Shown piece after piece: positions 60,569-64,000 of a stretch of 64,000 nucleotides of DNA. The notes beneath the pieces are model-generated. The model had not been told where the DNA came from. It was given only the letters and a program-made list of their open reading frames with translations, and did not search any database. The position numbers and the translations under genes are program-made. The stretch covers positions 1,860,001 through 1,924,000 of the forward strand of contig NZ_CP060418.1 of NCBI RefSeq assembly GCF_014298075.1. The letters are read 5' to 3'. The DNA is from Enterobacter sp. JUb54. Its GTDB lineage: Bacteria > Pseudomonadota > Gammaproteobacteria > Enterobacterales > Enterobacteriaceae. Position 1 is the first letter of the stretch. Every line of letters begins with the position of its first letter.

Positions 60569-60994
60569 ATGAGCAACATTATTATCTATCACAACCCGGC
60601 CTGCGGTACCTCGCGTAACACGTTGGCATTAATCCGCAACAGCGGCGTGGAGCCGGAAGTGATCCTGTACCTTGAAACGCCGCCGACACGCAACGAGTTG
60701 GTTACGCTGATTGCCGATATGGGTATCACCGCACGGGAGCTGCTGCGTAAGAATGTCGAGCCTTATGAACAGCTGGGACTTGATGAAGATACGTTTTCCG
60801 AAGCGCAGCTGATCGATTTTATGCTTCAGCACCCGATACTGATGAATCGCCCTGTGGTTGTCACTCCCCTTGGCACCCGCCTTTGCCGTCCCTCGGAAAG
60901 GGTGCTGGATATTCTTCCCGAAGGCCAGCAAGGCGCGTTTGCCAAAGAGGATGGCGAAGCCGTGGTGGACCACACGGGGAAGCGGGTTAAATGA
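60569..60994 (+). CDS. arsC: ArsC arsenate reductase, glutaredoxin-dependent
   Basis: 141 residues, the usual length. The catalytic Cys12 is in HNPACGTSRNTL near residues 8-19, with the arsenate-binding Arg residues in FMLQHPILMNRPVVVTPLG (Arg94) and LCRPSERVLDIL (Arg107). It reduces arsenate to arsenite for export by ArsB. It starts nine bases after arsB, so the operon is intact and complete for arsRBC. Confidence 0.95.
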   Translation: MSNIIIYHNPACGTSRNTLALIRNSGVEPEVILYLETPPTRNELVTLIADMGITARELLRKNVEPYEQLGLDEDTFSEAQLIDFMLQHPILMNRPVVVTPLGTRLCRPSERVLDILPEGQQGAFAKEDGEAVVDHTGKRVK

Positions 60995-61025
60995 ACGCTC
61001 CAGCAGTCCGCACCACATAGGCTAC

Positions 61026-61931
61026 TCACTGACTCCGGCGTTGGCTGAGGAAGTGGTCAAGCCACGGCAGCAGCTGCTTCTTCCGGCTGACCATGCCCGG
61101 TTGGTCACATGAACCCACGTTGTTTCCCTCCGGCCCGGCAAAATAGAGTGTGGAGCTGCATTCACGGATATCGGTCACCATCAGGACGATCAGCCCGGCG
61201 CCGGTGGTTACCGCCATCTGCGCCATCGCGCTTTGCAGCTCTGCCAGTAAAGGAGCGACCTGCTCGGGTGACCCCACCTCCAGTTGCGCAATCCGCACAT
61301 CGGTACCGGCGAGCGAAAACGCCTTGAGGTCCTTATTGAGCAACTGCCCGGCAGACTGTCCGCTGATATCGGTTTTGGCAGCCAGCAGCTGGTGAACAAA
61401 CGACTCACGCGCTACTCCCGCCAGGGCGCAAAGCTCAGTGGCGATACGGATGTCATCTTCGGTGGTCGTGGGTGAGCGCAGATTGACGGTGTCGCTGAGC
61501 AACGCGCCAAGCAGCAGGATCGCGTGCGCCGGGCGTATCGTGCGGCGCATCTCTGGATCCATCAGCAGCCAGAGTACCGTTGCGCTGCTCCCAACCGGTT
61601 TAACCCACACTTCCGGCGGCAGCTGCGTGACCAGCCCGCCCAGGCGGTGATGGTCGATAACGCCGATGATATTGCTCTGCTGAAGGTCTGCAGGCCCCTG
61701 CGCCGGTTCGGTAAAATCCACCAGCCATACCGGTTCATCAATCAGGGGAATATCAAGGAGCGGTGGCAGGGCCAGCCCGGCCGCGTCAAAAATAAAGCGC
61801 GTTTCAGGGTTCGCCTCTCCGGGCCGCCACGCCCGGGCCGGACGACCGCAGCGGTTCAGCCAGTCCGCCGTCACGGTGGCAGTGCAGATAGCATCGCTGT
61901 CTGGGTTTAGGTGACCAAATACATTAATCAA
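61026..61931 (-). CDS. ppaC: Family II (Mn-dependent) inorganic pyrophosphatase, PpaC-like
   Basis: 301 residues. The DHH-superfamily motifs are in order: FGHLNPDSDAICTA near 5-18, WLVDFTEPAQ near 69, GVIDHHRLGG near 89-98 and LLSDTVNLRSPTTTEDD near 143-159. DHHA2 follows, and SRKKQLLPWL near the end is the RK substrate-binding part of family II PPases (SRKKQ). It splits pyrophosphate in the cytosol. E. coli K-12 has only the family I enzyme Ppa, so this is an additional enzyme. Convergent with arsC. Confidence 0.87.
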   Translation of the reverse strand: MINVFGHLNPDSDAICTATVTADWLNRCGRPARAWRPGEANPETRFIFDAAGLALPPLLDIPLIDEPVWLVDFTEPAQGPADLQQSNIIGVIDHHRLGGLVTQLPPEVWVKPVGSSATVLWLLMDPEMRRTIRPAHAILLLGALLSDTVNLRSPTTTEDDIRIATELCALAGVARESFVHQLLAAKTDISGQSAGQLLNKDLKAFSLAGTDVRIAQLEVGSPEQVAPLLAELQSAMAQMAVTTGAGLIVLMVTDIRECSSTLYFAGPEGNNVGSCDQPGMVSRKKQLLPWLDHFLSQRRSQ

Positions 61932-62376
61932 TGGTGTATCCCCGCTTAAGGGAAGTACACAGGCCGGAAAGGATTTTCAACGGCCTGACATACCTCCTGG
62001 AAATCAAGAGTCATATCAGGCGTCATCAGCCCCGAACGGGGCGGTTGGGAAAGGTGGAACGCCATCACCTTGCAGGCAAGTATAGGTCAGAAAAACCGGC
62101 CTGTCAGCCGCCATGTTGGCTGATAACCCCCGGTTTATCGCTATTTTTTAAGCGTCAGAACCACCAGTACACGCAGGTCTTATAAGGTAAGTTCACCCAC
62201 GACGAGGTAAAGCAACTTGTTGGCAAAGACCATATCGCAAGAGTCAGTATGGGCCGGGGGTTGATGATGTCGCAGTTGTTGAACCAGGTCACACTTTTCC
62301 CCTCCCGAATACACTGGTAAAAACTGTGTGTTACTATTCATCGCGTAAATATCTTTCAACTCAACCCGAGGCTTTG
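61932..62376. other. Intergenic stretch before the topAI leader, no gene supported
   Basis: 445 bp between the ppaC start and the leader ORF at 62377. It includes an inverted repeat (AACCGGCCTGTC and GGTTTATCG region at about 62094-62140 ending in TTTTTT) that may terminate a lost transcript, and no frame with family features or a ribosome site. Confidence 0.4.
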
Positions 62377-62400
62377 ATGCTGGAGAATGTCATCATCTGA
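62377..62400 (+). CDS. Seven-codon leader ORF upstream of topAI
   Basis: ATG at 62377 with GAGG five bases upstream encodes MLENVII and stops at TGA 62398-62400. The stop codon is the first part of a perfect inverted repeat, TGATAATCAG (62398-62407) with CTGATTATCA (62432-62441). A translating or stalled ribosome on the ORF would overlap the hairpin. A leader ORF that controls topAI has been reported in E. coli; this could be the counterpart. Confidence 0.6.
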   Translation: MLENVII

Positions 62401-62441
62401 TAATCAGCTCCCCCGACCTTTTCAGGCCGGACTGATTATCA
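62398..62441 (+). promoter_or_regulatory. Leader hairpin of the topAI mRNA
   Basis: A perfect 10-bp stem (62398-62407 with 62432-62441) encloses 24 bases that can form a small GC-rich inner pairing (CCGACC and GGCCGG). The foot of the stem overlaps the leader ORF stop. It lies 75 bp before the topAI start. Confidence 0.55.
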
Positions 62442-62501
62442 CTGCGCTGAAATCGAATGCGGACACCGCTGTGTGTTTGCACGTTTTGCACATGATGATG
62501 A

Positions 62502-62774
<273 letters not shown>

Positions 62775-62784
62775 GGAGAGGATA

Positions 62785-63531
62785 ATGGATATCCCACGTA
62801 TTTTTACCGTTAGCGAAAGTGAACACCGGATCCATAACCCGTTCACACCAGAAAAGTACGCCACGCTGGGCCGCGTGTTACGCATGCCGCCGGATGCACG
62901 CATTCTCGATCTCGGCAGCGGCTCGGGCGAGATGCTCTGCACCTGGGCGCGCGATCATGGTATTCACGGCGTCGGCATCGACCTGAGCCCCCTCTTCACC
63001 GCCCAGGCGAAGCAGCGCGCGGAGGAACTTGGCGTCAGCGGACAGGTGCATTTTATCCATCACGACGCCGCCGGTTACGTTGCTGATGAGAAATGTGATG
63101 TGGCGGCCTGCATCGGCGCGACCTGGATTGCTAACGGCGTCGCCGGGACCATTGAACTGCTGTCAAAGAGCCTCAAGCCCGGCGGGATCCTGCTTATCGG
63201 CGAGCCTTACTGGCGACAGATCCCCGCGACAAATGCGATCGCCAAAGCCTGTGGCGTCAGCACCGTGGCCGATTTCCTGCCCCTTCCCGACCTTGTCGCC
63301 ACGTTTGACGAGCAGGGTTATGACCTGGTGGAGATGGTGCTGGCAGATCAGGAGGGCTGGGACCGATACGAAGCAGCTAAATGGCTCACGATGCGCCGCT
63401 GGCTGGAGCAACATCCAGAAGATGACTTTGCACCGGAGGTGCGTACGACGTTAACGACCGCGCCGGAGCGTCATGTCCGCTGGACGAGGGAGTATTTCGG
63501 CTGGGGTGTTTTTGCCTTAATGCAGCGGTAA
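62785..63531 (+). CDS. yjhP: YjhP-like class I SAM-dependent methyltransferase
   Basis: 248 residues. The SAM motif I ARILDLGSGSGEMLCTWARD lies near residues 37-56 and the later motifs ACIGATWIANGVAG and LKPGGILLIGEPYWRQ near 135-150. It is close to E. coli YjhP (MDIPRIFTISESEHRIHNP...). The methyl acceptor is unknown. It is preceded by AAGGAGAGG and follows topAI directly, without yjhQ. A terminator follows. Confidence 0.88.
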   Translation: MDIPRIFTVSESEHRIHNPFTPEKYATLGRVLRMPPDARILDLGSGSGEMLCTWARDHGIHGVGIDLSPLFTAQAKQRAEELGVSGQVHFIHHDAAGYVADEKCDVAACIGATWIANGVAGTIELLSKSLKPGGILLIGEPYWRQIPATNAIAKACGVSTVADFLPLPDLVATFDEQGYDLVEMVLADQEGWDRYEAAKWLTMRRWLEQHPEDDFAPEVRTTLTTAPERHVRWTREYFGWGVFALMQR

Positions 63532-63560
63532 TCTCAGATGGCGTGATAGTGCTCAACAAC

Positions 63561-63584
63561 TAAGCCCCGCAACCGCGGGGCTTA
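63561..63584. terminator. Bidirectional terminator after yjhP
   Basis: TAAGCCCCGC (63561-63570) pairs perfectly with GCGGGGCTTA (63575-63584) across AACC. It separates yjhP from the convergent CigR-like gene. Confidence 0.85.
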
Positions 63585-63600
63585 TCGTAATGCGGCTGGT

Positions 63601-64000
63601 TTAATCGAAAACACCGTTGATGATTGAGGTCACAATGGCGGTGCTCAACGCAATCAGCACCAGGTCATCGCCAACGGCGCGCCATTCGTAACCCGGATAA
63701 TAAGGCAAATCGTTGATCATCGACGCTGGTAAGGTTTTTTTGGCAATTCCCGGAGGTAACGGCTTACCGCGTACCAGATTTTTTGCAATACCCGGCGGCA
63801 GCGTTTTATATCCGACGAGGCCGTAATTCACCGCAAGCGAACGCGCGCGGGTGAAGCTGATATCGGAGTCAACGTGGTCCGGTTTGCCATAGTTTTTACG
63901 GCTACCGTGATCGGCATTCGACTTGCCCTTCTCCTGGCCGTTACTGGCATTGTTACCATTATTGCCCTTGTTACCATTATTGCCGTGATTACCGCTGTTG
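63601..64000 (-). CDS. CigR/RcnB-like family protein, C-terminal part (partial)
   Basis: The gene runs off the right edge; about 132 C-terminal residues are visible. The start is a low-complexity Gly/Asn stretch (GNNGNKGNNGNN), then KTLPPGIAKNLVRGKPLPPG (two PPGIAK repeats) and YPGYEWRAVGDDLVLIALST, ending in a membrane segment and IINGVFD. This is the layout of the CigR family, in Salmonella an inner-membrane anti-virulence regulator. The function here is unknown. Confidence 0.75.
   Translation of the reverse strand, partial: NSGNHGNNGNKGNNGNNASNGQEKGKSNADHGSRKNYGKPDHVDSDISFTRARSLAVNYGLVGYKTLPPGIAKNLVRGKPLPPGIAKKTLPASMINDLPYYPGYEWRAVGDDLVLIALSTAIVTSIINGVFD

Noticed and set aside
62457..62495. 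Second small leader ORF (MRTPLCVCTFCT) before topAI
   Set aside because: No ribosome site upstream; the ORF at 62377 is better supported by its GAGG and the hairpin overlap.

Overview
The window looks like chromosomal DNA of an enterobacterium of the Enterobacter/Lelliottia/Leclercia/Citrobacter type. Codon use, enterobacterial regulator families, yddG-, yncE- and fhuE-like genes, a chromosomal arsR-arsB-arsC operon and a topAI (yjhX)-yjhP pair support this. The genus cannot be fixed from sequence reading alone. No rRNA, tRNA or CRISPR array was found. Almost the whole window is accessory: short operons, each paired with a divergent or adjacent regulator, many with an efflux or uptake protein.

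Layout. 1-6.5 kb: tail of an ArgC-like reductase, a histidine phosphatase, an Lrp regulator divergent from an MFS exporter, then a LysR regulator divergent from an exported alpha/beta hydrolase and a NepI-like exporter. 6.7-13.4 kb: an ABC importer operon (ATPase, binding protein, two permeases) divergent from a PhnP-like phosphodiesterase, a LacI regulator and an inositol-monophosphatase-like enzyme, with a perfect operator-like palindrome between them. 13.6-17.2 kb: an arginase-superfamily protein with a TetR regulator, then a second TetR regulator with an MFS exporter. 17.2-20.4 kb: LacI divergent from an SDR and a PhyH-type dioxygenase. 20.7-26.5 kb: a VOC protein, a three-gene operon (unknown, tautomerase-like, metallo-hydrolase) divergent from LysR, and a MocR regulator divergent from an arylamine N-acetyltransferase. 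28-33 kb: an exported SdsA-type alkylsulfatase, gene debris including a broken integrase, and a second aspartate-semialdehyde dehydrogenase. 33-41 kb: an imino/amino-acid catabolic set (FAD oxidoreductase, GntR, aldehyde dehydrogenase, DapA-like lyase) next to a YddG-like exporter and an MFS transporter. 41-44.6 kb: GlxA-like and MarR regulators divergent from a UbiX/UbiD-type hydroxyarylate decarboxylase. 44.7-48.6 kb: a YncE-like lipoprotein divergent from a FhuE-like siderophore receptor, with Fur-box-like sites. 48.7-54.3 kb: small enzymes (GNAT, VOC, RidA, SDR, amidotransferase, Nudix) with two AraC regulators. 55.6-58.7 kb: an Abi/HEPN gene without a normal start codon, an SDR and an APH(6)-type kinase. 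58.9-61.9 kb: the ars operon and a family II pyrophosphatase. 62.4-63.5 kb: topAI-yjhP behind a structured leader with a tiny upstream ORF. The window ends in a CigR-like gene.

The most striking structural signal is an IS30-family element of 1221 bp. Two full copies with identical transposases lie in inverted orientation (26763-27983 and 54355-55575), together with a 30-bp deletion scar (2766-2795) and a decayed end (24101-24157). All four sit at the same position, 13 bases in, within a dispersed intergenic palindrome of about 24 bp (GTCC...GGAC type). Uninterrupted or diverged copies of that palindrome occur elsewhere in the window. The element therefore appears to use this host repeat as its insertion site.
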